DNA of 64,000 bases. Source: Cardiocondyla obscurior. Its lineage: Eukaryota; Arthropoda; Insecta; Hymenoptera; Formicidae. This document shows, in pieces, positions 51,589 through 61,788 of this stretch. The position numbers and the translations under genes were made by a program. Position 1 is the stretch's first letter. The number at the start of each line of letters is the position of its first letter. The stretch is from assembly GCF_019399895.1 (NCBI RefSeq), contig NC_091867.1, forward strand, positions 6,895,501 to 6,959,500, read 5' to 3'. The notes beneath the pieces were generated by a model. The model ran no database searches, was not told where the DNA came from, and saw only the letters and a program-made list of their open reading frames with translations.

Positions 51589-54500
51589 ATGAATGCGAAG
51601 CAAGAGACGCATCGACCAGGTGCACTCAAACAATCCAACAAACAGCACAAAACGGGAAGACATCGGAGTAAAGGTGCCATCCAAAACGCTATCAAAGGTA
51701 AAGTTTTTCTTTTTTTTTTATGCACAGTATTAATACATTTTTTAATAAAAATATAAAAATTATCGCGCAACCTATTTAATTAGTCGACAAAATGGCAAGT
51801 TTTTCATAAATTATAATTATAAATCGTAACCTATACATAAATGTTTTTAAATATTTTTTTTATTACTGTATTATACAGGAAAACAGAACGTTATCGGAAA
51901 GCCGTCTAAACGTTTTGAAAAGGACGTTCGAAAAGATGCGCGAAGAAATCAAATGTTGCAACATAGAAAAATGAAACGCGAGCAAGTACTTGAGCAGAAG
52001 AGAAACATTGGTGGATTTTCTTCAGCTCCCATCCTAATCTGTGTTATACCATTGCAAAGTAAAATGGATATAAAGAACATTGTGTCTGTTATAACTAATG
52101 CAGATGAAAATGCTAATATTGCCACTAGTCCAAATGGTATTACCCATATTAGGTACAGTATAAAACAAAAAAAATTATTTTTTATTTTTTGTTAGTAAAA
52201 TAAATTAAACATTAAACTAACATATTTTTCTTTCCTTATTAATTTAGCATACCAAGATTGAAACAGCGATTTTCTATCATTGTACCACCTATAAATGATA
52301 TTTTAACAACATTAGATGCAGCAAAAATTGCTACCACGATACTTTTTGTAACTTCTGTTGTGAATCGGGCAAATAATGATGCGCAAACAGAAATTATAGA
52401 TGATTGGGGCAAGGAAATTATTATATCTATCCTTGCTCAAGGTTTACCTTCCACAATAGTTGCTGTGCATAATCTTCAGACACTTCATATTAAAGTAAGT
52501 AACAATGCATTGTTATATTTCAGTATAATAAATTCCTCATTAAAGAACTTTCTTATTTTGACGATATCAACAGAAACGTCAAGAATATAAACAATCTGTA
52601 CAACGTGCAATTTCAAAATGGCTTCCTGAAGAAAAAGTGCTTGAGTTGGACACTTCTATGGATTGTTTAAATATGTTACGACGCGCTGGATCGCAAAAAC
52701 AAAGAAATTTATTTTATAAAGATGTAAGGCCATACCTTTTAGCTGAGCAAGTTTCCTTCGAATGTGATGGAGTATGTAAAACTATTTTGTATTTTAAATT
52801 GTGTAAAAAAGTAAATTGAATACCATTTAATTATTACATAATTTTTGACTTATATTAGGATTCTATTGAATTTGGAACTCTCATGGTTAGTGGATATTTA
52901 CGAGGCACAACACCGTTATCGGTCAATGACTTGGTTTATATATCAGGCTTTGGAAACTTTCAAATGTCACACATCAAAACATTGGCAGATCCATATTTAA
53001 TTGGACACATTGACCGAAACAAGTATTCGTCTGGTGATAAAATGAATGTAGAACGAAGTAATCAAGCTGAAATAATTCTAACTGCTGATCCAGAAAAACA
53101 GGTTTCTCTAACATATTTTAATCTTAATAATTTGTTTTTATTACAAATTTTGAATTAGATGCGATGGTTAAGAAATATTTTTGAGCAATAGCTTTTTAAT
53201 TAATCTTTGACATTGAAAGAAATTATTTATAGCAACAGTAATAAAATTGTATTTTACTATATGTAAAACTTAAAATGTATAGGAATCCCTTGAAAGTGAA
53301 TACTTTCATGATCCAATGGATGCTGAACAAACATGGCCTACAGAAGAGGAATTGGCTGAAGCAACAATCAACAGAAATAAAAAAATTGTAAAAACTGTGC
53401 CAAAAGGCACTTCCGAATATCAAGCTGCATGGATACCGGATGAAGACGGAGGTATTACAGTTTATCAAGCTTTCTTTTTCTAAAAAAAATTACATTTAAT
53501 CTAATTTAATTATTTTAAATTATTTAAACAACAAATTTTTGTATCTAGAGAGTCTCGGTACATGTTCAGAGAATGAATTAGACGACAATATGTCTGTGGA
53601 AGAAGCCAGATCTGAAGCAGCTAGTAGCAACGATTTGGAAGATGACGAACAATACGAAACTATTACGATATCAGAGGCGCCAATGGATGAAGAGCGTTAC
53701 GATCAAGAGATCGATATGCTTGAAGAAAAGCAAGCTATGGAAAATTTCAAAGGTTACATGCACCTACCATAATTAATTCAATATGCAATTTTTAATTATC
53801 ACTGTGATAATAATTTTCTAATAATTTACAGAAGCAAAATTGGATGCACAATTTCCTGACGAGGTGGATACACCTCAAACCATTTTGGCTAAGATGAGAT
53901 TCCAAAAATATCGAGGTCTCGAATCATTTCGCACTAGCCCATGGGATCCAAAAGAAAATCTTCCCGTGGATTATTCGCGTATAGTTGAATTTGCTGATTA
54001 CGATTGCAGACGAAAGCGCATTTATAAAGAACGCAAAGATATCGAAGGTGTCAGAGTATGTATGCCAGTCTTTTTTTTTTTTTTTCCTTTGCATATCTGT
54101 ATGTATTTATGTGTGCTTGTATATTTTCAGCCGGGAAGTTACATACAAGTTTCTATAATTCACGTTAGTAGAGAGGCTTTTACAGCATTTGCCGCGATAG
54201 AAAATAAACCATTAATAATGATCACTTTACTTCCATACGAGCAAAAAATGTCTCTTTTAAACGTTGTCTTGAAACAATCGGGCAATTATACACGAGCTAT
54301 CAAGTCGAAGGAGAGATTAATATTTCAATGCGGATTTAGACGATTTGCGGCATGTCCTATATTTAGTCAGCATACTAATGGTGTTAAGCATAAGGTGACT
54401 CAATGCATCTTTATTTTATAATTTATAATTTATTTTACAAGTACTTTTTGCACACAAATATTACGTTAAATTAATTTTTTTAGTACGAGAGATACTTTCA

Positions 54501-55101
54501 TCCCGATAGCACTGTCGTGGCTAGTATGTTTGCACCGGTTACTTTTTCACCGTGTCCAGTTCTATGTTACATTGAAAGTAAGAGTGGCAGTCTGGTGGGT
54601 ATTTTGTTAATATTATTTTTTTTTGCATTGAATTTTTATCACAGAATACCAATATGCAAAATATCCTAATTAAAAATAACAACAATACTGTTTTAGGAAT
54701 TAGTTGCAACTGGTAGTGTGTTATCTTGCAATCCCAACAGAATTGTCTTAAAACGTGTCGTTTTGAGTGGCCACCCGTACAAGGTAAATAAGAGATCGGT
54801 GGTTGTACGTTTCATGTTCTTTAACCGTGAGGATATTGAATGGTTCAAACCGATACAATTAAGGACAAAATACGGACGTAGAGGCCATATAAAGGAACCA
54901 CTTGGTAAGTCGATTAATTACCATTAGTTGACGCTGATAACAAATAGGTGCATCTTTGAAATCTATTTTCGATTTCTCATAGGTACACACGGGCACATGA
55001 AGTGCGTCTTCAACGGTCAACTGAAGTCTCAAGATACAGTGCTGATGAATTTATACAAACGAGTTTTTCCGAAATGGACTTACGAGCTTATAAATAAATA
55101 A
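51589..55101 (+). CDS. Tsr1: Pre-rRNA-processing protein TSR1 (40S ribosome biogenesis)
   Basis: Twelve exons: 51589-51697, 51879-52152, 52248-52494, 52574-52771, 52859-53101, 53283-53451, 53549-53752, 53832-54055, 54131-54394, 54484-54594, 54697-54904, 54983-55101. Phases close to 789 residues, near the family's ~800. A basic N-terminus (KQHKTGRHRSKGA) leads into a GTPase-like domain, then GTLMVSGYLRG of the AARP2CN region, an acidic serine-rich linker (about residues 415-490), and a conserved C-terminal half with KYRGLESFRTSPWD, FNREDIEWFKP and GRRGHIKEPLGTHGHMK. TSR1 is related to BMS1 and caps late pre-40S particles in nucleus and cytoplasm. Its GTPase fold is thought inactive, and no clear GxxxxGK P-loop is seen here. 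A poly(A) signal AATAAA is at 55,104-55,109, just past the stop, so the 3' UTR is very short. Confidence 0.98.
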
Positions 55102-55352
55102 TGAATAAAAGCTACTCGATCTTGTTAGTTATAGAATTATCTCTTGCAGCAAACGTCGATACAAAAAGTATTCTTTACTATTTTTCTATACGCCGCGATA
55201 TTCGTCGATCAAGTCATTCAATTATAATTTCCTGAATTATCTTAAAAAAACTAATTAATTAAATTAAATAATGTCCGAATATAATGCGCGCGCTTTGTAA
55301 TCTCAAGTCATTTTAAAAACTAGAACAAACCAAAAAATTACAAAATAAAAAA

Positions 55353-55752
55353 TCATGCGACTTACCAATCTGCATGAGCTTCAGCAGAGTTGTACAATTC
55401 TGCTGGTGACTGTAACATAAAATAAAACATTAATGTAGACATGTTAGTATTTAAATTAATGTAAAGGTAAAGCCTTTTGGTTTTTTTTTTTGATTTTCTA
55501 AAAAAGAAAAAATTTATATTTACCTATAAGTTGCTCCGCCGATGCACGATCCCCCCGGAGTCTGCTCCTCCTCTCAGATGGGACGTGTCGAGCCATCCTT
55601 CCGCGCACTGGACACTCGCGAGGTAGTCCACGACACTCCCGACCGTCTCAAATCCTCGAAGTCGACACGAGAAACGGGCTACGACGCACGGATGCCTCGA
55701 CATTTTCATTTCAAACTCGAACCGCGTGATCGCCGTGTCCTCTAGTAGTACG
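55353..55752 (+). repeat. Left arm of a 400 bp inverted repeat
   Basis: The reverse complement matches 55,863-56,262 without gaps. About 15 mismatches were counted by eye, mostly transitions, so identity is about 96%. The outer part is AT-rich and carries splice-like junctions on the minus strand. The inner 250 bp is GC-rich. Open frames of 61-67 codons are mirrored in both arms and are probably incidental. Confidence 0.95.
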
Positions 55753-55862
55753 TAGTAACACGAGTCACATACTATGAGAGTTCGAGGATTTAAGACGGTC
55801 GGGAGTGTCGTGGACTATCTCGCGAGTGTCCAGCACGCGGAAAAATGACTCGACAACTACTT
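55753..55862. repeat. Loop of the inverted repeat, with a third diverged copy of the arm
   Basis: 110 bp separate the arms. Within it, 55,778-55,853 is a direct, diverged copy of right-arm bases 55,964-56,038, sharing the core gacggtcgggagtgtcgtgg. The locus therefore has three related copies, two nearly identical and inverted, one older or faster-changing. Confidence 0.85.
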
Positions 55863-56262
55863 CGTACTACTAGAGATCACGGCGAGCACGCGGTCCGAGT
55901 TCGATACGAAAATGTCGAGGCATCCGTGCGTCGTAGCCCGTTTCTCGTGTCGACTTCGAGGATTTGAGACGGTCGGGAGTGTCGTGGACTACCTCGCGAG
56001 TGTCCAGTGCGCGGAAGGATGGCTTGACACGTCCCATCTGAGAGGAGGAGCAGACCCCGGGGGGATCGTGCATCGGCGGAGCAACTTATAGGTAAATATA
56101 AATCTTTTCTTTTTTAGAAAATCAAAAAAAAAAACCAAAAGGCTTTACCTTTACATTAATTTAAATACTAACATGTCTATATTAATGTTTTATTTTATGT
56201 TACAGTCACCGGCAAAATTGTACAACTCCGCTAAAGCTCATGCAGATTGGTAAGTCGCATGA
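55863..56262 (-). repeat. Right arm of the 400 bp inverted repeat
   Basis: Reverse-complement partner of 55,353-55,752. On the + strand it shows, in order, a GC-rich block, a donor-like caacttatag|gtaaat at about 56,092, an intron-like AT-rich stretch, an acceptor ttatgttacag ending 56,205, a 44 nt exon-like segment at 56,206-56,249, and a strong donor gtaagt from 56,250. No clear target-site duplication flanks the pair. Confidence 0.95.
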
Positions 56263-56470
56263 CTTTTTTTTCGTAGTTTGTAATCAGGTCTCTTGAACCG
56301 ATAACACGTCGTCGAGCATAAAACACTTAATTATAATGACGTGCACGAATTGGGACTTTTAGAAAAATAGCGCACGCTTTTGCGTGCACACGGTTTGTTT
56401 TAGTATATTTAAAAAATTATATGTTTATATACAAATAATTTTAATTTTTTTTATATTCTACGTTTCGCGC

Positions 56471-56476
56471 TTTATT
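56471..56476 (-). other. Poly(A) signal overlapping the AAMP stop codon
   Basis: On the minus strand the end of AAMP reads CAT TAA followed by TAAA, so AATAAA shares two bases with the TAA stop (56,477-56,475). If this hexamer is used, the AAMP 3' UTR would be only about 10-30 nt. Confidence 0.6.
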
Positions 56477-58499
56477 AATGTACAAGCGAAATGTCAAAAA
56501 TTCTGGCAGTGCTATCGTCAGAAACTGAGAGCGCTTTCTTCTCGTCACTAAAAAGAAATACAAAATCTGATAAATATCACTGAAGACATGGTATAAACAC
56601 GAAAGTATTTTTCTTACTCAATTAATACCCATATCATCAAAGATATATCTACTCAAAATTATTCCAAAAAATAATTCTAGTTTTCATAATTAATAATTGA
56701 TAAATAATGATATACCTGGATAAACATAAATCATATAAGGCTGATCTGTGTCCTGAGAATGATCGAAGGTATTGACCTGCTCTTGCATCAAAGCATCTTA
56801 TTTTACCATCTAATCCTGCTGTCAATAATATCGCTGTCTTAGTCCAAACTAATTTTGTGATACCTCCGTCGTGTTTTATCTCGTGTCTAAGAATCTGAAG
56901 AATATTACAAGTTAGAGCTTGCTACTTATATCCGAAGAAAAAATTTAAATATAAATAAAAAAAAATACTTGTTTAGAGATGTCCCATATGTAAAGTTTTC
57001 CTTCTGTATTGTTAATGATTGTACCGGTTGCTGCAGCAGGAAACGTAGGATCTTTGCAGAATGCCGCAGCCTCTACGTTATTATTGGTGTTACTGTTAGC
57101 TCCATTTTTATTTAAATCCTGAAGTATACAAATTACCTAAAAAAAAATTTCAAAGTGCATTATTTTTATGATGTAAGCCAACAATGAAAAAACTTTATAA
57201 TTTTTTCAAAAATTACCATTTTAAATGCAAGAAATATATAGAAAAAAATAGAGCAATATAATACTACTTTTTCTATGCATAAAAAAGTGTATTAAAATTT
57301 CCTTTACCTTCCCGTTATGTGCTGTACTTAATATAGTTTGGCTCTGTAGCGATATCGAAATCAACAAATTGTTATCCATATGACAATCGATAGCAATGAC
57401 ACCACTTGCGTGTCCACGTAATCGTGTTTGGTCGTGAGGAGTAGTAGACAACACAGTATTAGATTTTAAATCTAATACATAAATCGTACCGCTTCCATAT
57501 CCTATTGCAGCGCGTTTTCCTGTAAGAATTAAAGTAAATTTAAATTGTTTAATTCCTTAAAAAAAAAAAAAATTTAAAAGCATATCGATGTACCATCTGG
57601 AAGAATTATTCCAGTCTCCGATCTATCGCCAGTGCCTTGTGCAAAGACTTTGAGGAAATCATTCTTTCGCGTTTTTACCATATAAACCTCTCCTGTCACA
57701 ACACCTGCTATTAAAACGTCAGTAGAATGATGCCACTGTACCCACTGAATCATTTAATGCATAGAAAAAATAAATATTAATAAATTGCTGCAGATGATTA
57801 CATTTAAAATGCAATAAATTAGTTCTTTATAGCCAAAGTATATCATACATATAATGCATTTTACATATTTTTTTCTTTTTACAGTAATATCTATTTTATT
57901 TTAATTGAAAATTACAATGTACAGCTATAAAGAACAATTATTACAATCAATAGTTAAGAGTGCTCACAGTAATATCACTTGTTAAAGTAGTTTGCCAAAC
58001 ACAGCTCTTATCGCTTATCCTCCATAAATTGATTTTGCCACGCATGTCAGCTGTGGCTATGTACTTGTCATTGTAGTTAAATTGTGCAAATATAACACTG
58101 TCATTGTGACTGGTACCAGTGTTAAAAATACACTCGCCGGTATTGGCATTCCAGATATATGCCATGTCATTTTCATCTCCCGTTGCCGCTAGCTTACTAT
58201 CCTTACTAAGTGAGCAGCAAAACACAGTGTATTCTGAAATGAGAAAAAGTCTTAATATTAAACATGTTGTTTGGTCTCACGTAAAGATAAAATCATTTCT
58301 TACTGGATTCATGGCCGCGAAAAACGCACACGGCATCGTCCTTCACCTCCGCCGTCGAATCACTCTCATTATCGGACGAACTATCGTTCGTATTCTCGAT
58401 CGAATCGTCCAAATCAATAATCTCTTCGATATCGTCCAGTGTCGTTAATTCAGTATCTAGTACTCCGGGCGGAGAAGGAGGACTATTTCTATCTTGCAT
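56475..58499 (-). CDS. AAMP: Angio-associated migratory cell protein (AAMP) homologue, WD40
   Basis: Seven exons, right to left: 58499-58304, 58233-57968, 57744-57594, 57519-57308, 57136-56969, 56894-56716, 56547-56475. Phases close to 414 residues; vertebrate AAMP is about 430. The first exon gives an acidic N-terminus (LTTLDDIEEIIDLDD, then serine- and acid-rich), as expected. WD40 blades follow: CSLSKDSKLAATGDENDMAY, FNYNDKYIATADMRGKINLW, GYGSGTIYVLDLKS, LRGHASGVIAID, GGITKLVWTKTAILLTAGLD, and FSGHRSALYDLCLS with the terminal DDSTARIFDISLVH. AAMP is a cytosolic/membrane-associated propeller linked to cell migration, and its yeast counterpart is a ribosomal-protein chaperone (Sqt1); either role is inferred from the family. 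It converges with TSR1 across the inverted repeat. Confidence 0.95.
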
Positions 58500-59463
58500 C
58501 TATAAAAAAAAAAAAACGGGTTACAATTGTTCAGCCTACTTAATTAATTTATCAAGTTAATACTGACCATTACGATATAAATACTGCGATTAAACGCAAA
58601 CCTGTTACTCCTCTAGTTTGGAACGATGATGAAACCGGTGAAACGTTAAATGACGCATGTGCTTACAAGCACGTGGTGCTTTTGCTCAATCGCTGTTACC
58701 TTTTTTTTATTCTCCTCTCTTCTTATCCCACTTTGATAAACAAAGATAAGATAGTTATATATATAACACATTAAAACTAAAAAAAATTCGTCTAATTAAA
58801 CTTGTTTTTAAATATATTACTTTATGCTGGTCTATTCCCAACCCCACTTCGATTTCCACGTGGCGACTCGTAACAGGTTTTCTCAATACTAAAAGATCTC
58901 AAGTATATTACCTCCAGTAGTCTGGTGCTCCAGTCTAATAAAATGTTATTTTAGTTTCAAACAAATCGACTACGCGTCGACTGTAGTCCAATATCAGATT
59001 GAGACTGTCGAGATTCTCTAGGGCAGGATAGGTTTGTTCCTGTAGCTTTTTTTGCATATTTTTATTGTAATAAAAAAAAAACATATTAATTCAAGTGTAA
59101 TTAAACGAATCTCTTTAATTTGAACGTGTTGCTAATCGTGTAACAAGCCCGCTGTACATATTTAAATCTTACGTTATGTATATATTATTTGTAATATATC
59201 TCACATTCACACGGTATACAATAACAGTCTGTGATAAATATATTATATACAAATGTTTAAACATAAATGAAGACGATATACAAGAGAACAGATCGACGCA
59301 GCGTGTACGACAAAGTATTTACACAAATACTTGTAGAATTGATTTAGAATCGGAACTCAATCAAGATAACACAGTAACTGCATTTTCTATATGGCAGAAG
59401 TTTGTCTAGCTGGAACTTGTTGAACTGCAAACTGCATTCTATAAATGTCTAAGTTTGTTTTCA
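58500..59463. other. AAMP 5' region and TMX2 3' UTR
   Basis: 58,500-58,750 contains the likely AAMP promoter, with a CACGTG E-box in cacgtgg near 58,670. The rest is AT-rich and likely includes the TMX2 3' UTR; AATAAA on the minus strand at 59,066-59,061 is a candidate. No coding exon was seen; the open frame at 59,176-59,409 lacks family resemblance. Confidence 0.6.
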
Positions 59464-60266
59464 TTATTCCACCTTCAACCGTTTCTTCTCTTTCTTCTTG
59501 AGAGGATTTTTCTTACAGTCACTATATATGTGATTGAGATCGAACGCAGCTTGTACATTGTCCTGAAAAGAAAAAAAAAATTTAGACGAACGAAGTAGGG
59601 ATGATACAAGATTTTAATCAACTCAATCTGAGTAATAAAGCATACCAGTGAGAAAAGAAATTTAACAAGCTTTCCCTTGTTATCCGAATAGGGACGACGC
59701 TCCGCTTCTTTTTCATCTTTAAAGAGTATTAATGTTGGTAGTTGTTTGCTTGTACTGGCGTCGCTGATATGATATTTCGCCGCTGCATCCGGATATCTTC
59801 CGACATCCACTTTGCCGAATTTGAAATTTTCCAATGCGTATCTAAATAAATTATTTTCGGTAGCAACAAATGTACTTTTTTTGTGGCAAAGGAAAAACTA
59901 AATTGCATTCAGTTAAATCGTCTTACTTGGCAGAAAGTTCGGAGAATATCGGCGCGAAAGTCACGCAGGCGGGATTCCAAGCAGTATAGAATGCCACCAG
60001 CCAGACCACTCTAGTGTCACGCTGTAGCTCTTCCTGCAGCCCGTTGGCTCCACGTAGATAGATGATATTTTCAGGTCCTTGATACGTTGGTTCTGGCAAT
60101 ACTAATCCGCATACTGCGCATATAAATGAAATTAAATAATTGTTTATATAAAAAACCACAGTAGTGTCTCGCTCGTTAAGTGTAGATGCAGCGAATCTAA
60201 GCCGTAGTGAGATCGACCGCGTATCTTAACGTGAGTAGCCGAGTTAGCAATGGCTAAAATATAAAT

Positions 60267-60330
<64 letters not shown>

Positions 60331-60786
60331 ATTTTATATATTTTATATAATTTTTTCAGAATAATTTTGTGGTTCTTACGTATAAAAATTAATGCAAATA
60401 GAATTCCCATCCGTACATCTGCATAGAACCACAGGATTAAATTGGCCACTTTTGTATATACAAAACTAGATGTCAGATAGTTTATCATGGTGACACTGCC
60501 TGTCTTTCTCGTTCGTATCATGATGACGATCATAAGAAAGAATAGAATCTCTGTTTCTCTCTAAAAACATAGGTGCTCGTCAATTAAATAATTAAATGCC
60601 ATTAAAATCACATTTTTTAAATTTTAAATCAGCATCACTTACCCCGTCGAGCTCGCAGTCGTCTTGAGCAAAAATGTAGTTACAGATTATAGGAAAGCGC
60701 TTGGACAGGATGTAGGAAATGCTTAGAAGGATATTTATCAAATAGTACGGTTTAACGAGCAGCTTCAGATCCTTCTTGAACGACAT
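59464..60786 (-). CDS. TMX2: Thioredoxin-related transmembrane protein 2 (TMX2) homologue
   Basis: Five exons, right to left: 60786-60643, 60560-60380, 60113-59927, 59841-59646, 59562-59464. Phases close to 268 residues. The N-terminal part holds hydrophobic segments (LINILLSISYI, ILFFLMIVIMI, MGILFALIFI), then a thioredoxin-fold domain with VWLVAFYTAW, FAPIFSELS, FGKVDVGRYPD and KQLPTLILF. These match TMX2, an ER and mitochondria-associated membrane protein. The active-site position reads WNPAC (residues 154-158), with one cysteine only, so the usual CxxC disulphide chemistry is missing; mammalian TMX2 also departs from CxxC. The tail is basic (KKKRKRLKVE) but is not a strict KKxx retrieval signal. 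Intron 2 holds a (TA)n array. AGA starts about 1 kb away on the other strand. Confidence 0.96.
60272..60325. repeat. (TA)n microsatellite in TMX2 intron 2
   Basis: About 54 bp of uninterrupted alternating ta, between the TMX2 exon ending 60,113 and that starting 60,380. It creates a false poly-Ile/Tyr open frame. Confidence 0.95.
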
Positions 60787-61788
60787 TTCATGCGGTAGAG
60801 AGTAAAACGGTGGTCACTAGGATAACAGATTAAACATGAAGTGTCTCAGAACGTAGAAATATTATTAAACCGCGGTTATTGTGTGATTTGTCGTGAGACC
60901 ACCTATCTTTCCTCTGACGATTCACTAAGACGATCAATATCTCGTGTACATGGTGAGTAAGGTGGTGTCAGCTGTTTTGCGGAGTTCATTCATGGATGGC
61001 GGATGTGATCGATGAACTGAGAGCGGCGGTCGTGAAAGCGGTTACAGGCTATCCTTATTTCCGTGTATTATTGATAGTGCGAAATTGCGAATCACACTAC
61101 CGTTGCAAAGGCATTAGATTCCACTGATCAGATTGCCCATCGAAGGCCGCAGCCAGCTAACCTGTAGATAAATGGCTTATGTTATCAGGCGAATTCGGTG
61201 AGCGGAATAATAGTAGAACATTGACATTGTCGACAATCGGCGTATAAAAATATTTGAATAATTATTTATAATTTATATCGGTAATAAATAGGAATAATTT
61301 TTTTTTCAGGTGTTCTTTTTTAATGAACGTTTAAAAATTATACATTGCGATATTTTCTTCGACGTCAGAATTGCCGTTGCCGACGATGTTTACGTGGTTC
61401 AACGCACTCGCTAGAAAAATATTAGCAGTGTGATAACCTAGTTGTATATTTTTTCAGCAATGTAACAGGTTAGTAACAGTGAATTACGTTATCAGCCAGC
61501 CAGACTTAATCTCTAGCACAATAGGATGTATTATATGTAAGACGATTGTTTCAACTTCTCGGTAAATTTTTCGTAACAAGTACGCATTTATCTATTTTTT
61601 TTTATTTTTTTATTTATTTATTTTTTTTTAATAAATAGGCATAATAGGTAAAGTTTATCAAGAAAATTGAACAATTGGCACGTAGACATGTATTTCTTGC
61701 TTATCAGAGACATTTTCTCCCACTATGTGCAAAAGTTGTAATATATAATGACAACTGATACAGTATACTTTCAGAAGTCACAGGCAGA
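60787..61788. promoter_or_regulatory. Divergent promoter region between TMX2 and AGA
   Basis: About 1 kb between the start codons of two genes transcribed away from each other. A donor-like tacatg|gtgagt occurs near 60,953 and an acceptor-like T-rich tract ending cag near 61,310, so AGA may have a spliced 5' UTR. No further coding exon was seen. Confidence 0.45.

Larger units (their letters stand above)
55102..56474. other. Convergent intergenic region between TSR1 and AAMP holding the inverted repeat
   Basis: Apart from the inverted repeat (55,353-56,262), this stretch contains the short TSR1 3' UTR and about 200 bp of AT-rich DNA next to the AAMP stop. No independent gene was recognised. 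Confidence 0.75.

Noticed and set aside
54780..54790. Possible donor caag|gtaaat inside a TSR1 exon
   Set aside because: The frame continues through it with conserved TSR1 sequence up to the donor at 54,905, so no intron is needed.
55542..56073. Mirrored 67-codon open frames in the two repeat arms
   Set aside because: They mirror because the arms are inverted copies. No family resemblance, and stops occur at the exon-like borders. Treated as by-products of the repeat.
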